This document shows positions 63,718 to 64,000 of a DNA stretch of 64,000 nt, in pieces (position 1 is the stretch's first letter; every line of letters begins with the position of its first letter). Position numbers and translations under genes: made by a program. Where the stretch lies: contig NC_085853.1 of NCBI RefSeq assembly GCF_020906515.1, positions 1,922,001 to 1,986,000 on the forward strand. The letters are read 5' to 3'. The notes below the pieces were generated by a model. The model was not told the origin of the DNA. It searched no databases and saw only the letters and a list, made by a program, of their open reading frames with translations. Origin of the DNA: Vanrija pseudolonga. Its lineage: Eukaryota > Basidiomycota > Tremellomycetes > Trichosporonales > Trichosporonaceae.

Positions 63718-64000
63718 ATGGAGGAAGACGGGTTCCAGTCCATCTCGTGGGACGACGCGACACAACGCACAAACCCAGGGTTCGCAGACATGTCGGGTGT
63801 GGGCGGGCACGACGACCTCGACGACGACGATGACGGCTTTGACAAGATCAGCGCGACCTCGCCGCCGGCGCTCGACTCGTTTGCCTCGAGCTCGACAGCG
63901 ACAGTGCGCGGAGGAGACAGTGCCAGCCGAGGAGGTATCAGCACGGGCGGCCTCGGCCCAGACGGGACGTACACGTGGGACGGCAAGTCGATGACGATCG
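63718..64000 (+). CDS. N-terminus of a possible sorting nexin (Snx4-like), truncated by right edge
   Basis: The ATG at 63718 gives MEEDGFQSISWDDATQRTNP, an acidic stretch with an Asp run, a Ser/Thr/Gly-rich linker, and finally GPDGTYTWDGKSMTI at the window end. The acidic start and the tryptophan-containing strand at the end of the linker recall the beginning of fungal Snx4/Atg24 proteins just ahead of the PX domain, but the PX domain itself is outside the window, so this is only a suggestion. The leader just upstream (63664-63693) is a run of ATTACA/ATCACA-type repeats. A pair of convergent or tandem genes could not be judged beyond the edge. Confidence 0.55.
   Translation, partial: MEEDGFQSISWDDATQRTNPGFADMSGVGGHDDLDDDDDGFDKISATSPPALDSFASSSTATVRGGDSASRGGISTGGLGPDGTYTWDGKSMTI

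Noticed and set aside
1-64000. tRNA, 5S rRNA, CRISPR, transposon or virus-like elements
   Set aside because: I searched by eye for box A/box B pairs, terminal repeats and reverse-transcriptase or transposase motifs on both strands and found none convincing; a tRNAscan-SE or RepeatMasker run would be the decisive test.

Overview
This window is nuclear DNA of a basidiomycete fungus, most probably a tremellomycete of the Trichosporonales type. It is GC-rich and compact. Nearly every gene is cut by very short spliceosomal introns, typically 34-54 nt and often exactly 36 nt, with GTRNGT donors and a CTGAC/CTAAC branch site only a few bases before the acceptor AG. Several proteins (Fal1, Prp9, Aip1) resemble Cryptococcus-type orthologues as I remember them. 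I see no tRNA, rRNA, CRISPR array or intact mobile element. The two end genes run off the window.

Layout. 0-6.2 kb: two minus-strand genes of unknown function, then AIP1 (actin turnover). 6.7-14.6 kb: a membrane glycosyltransferase-like gene, HDA1 (class II histone deacetylase with Arb2 tail), MTQ1 (release-factor methyltransferase) and BPL1 (biotin ligase). 14.7-19.4 kb: a 1550-residue secreted DUF1996 protein with ten WSC domains. 19.4-24.3 kb: a sparse zone with one possible short spliced gene, then two unknown proteins. 24.4-26.0 kb: three tandem miniature genes for cysteine-rich, metallothionein-like peptides of 30, 42 and 45 residues, each with one phase-0 intron after 5-8 codons; these are the most striking content. 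27.3-30.3 kb: two convergent paralogues for secreted double-psi beta-barrel (RlpA-like) proteins, one with a His/Gly-rich metal-binding-like N-terminus. 31.9-34.1 kb: a large proline/serine-rich coiled-coil protein.

34.9-64 kb is dense housekeeping sequence, largely divergent and convergent pairs: FAL1 (eIF4A-III) and PRP9 (SF3a60), both RNA-splicing factors sharing a 214-bp divergent promoter; APL6 (AP-3 beta) and IML1 (SEACIT/GATOR1) sharing 220 bp; a zinc-knuckle SR-like protein; histone H1 with an unusually long first intron; SPC98 (gamma-tubulin complex) and TSR3 (18S rRNA modification) sharing 213 bp; the CAF-1 large subunit; GID7 (GID/CTLH ubiquitin ligase); and the start of a possible sorting nexin.

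Coordinates of spliced genes come from joining exons by hand at consensus splice sites. For the genes where I counted every intron, removing the introns leaves a length divisible by three. Functional names rest on recognised motifs and remembered family sequences, not on database searches.
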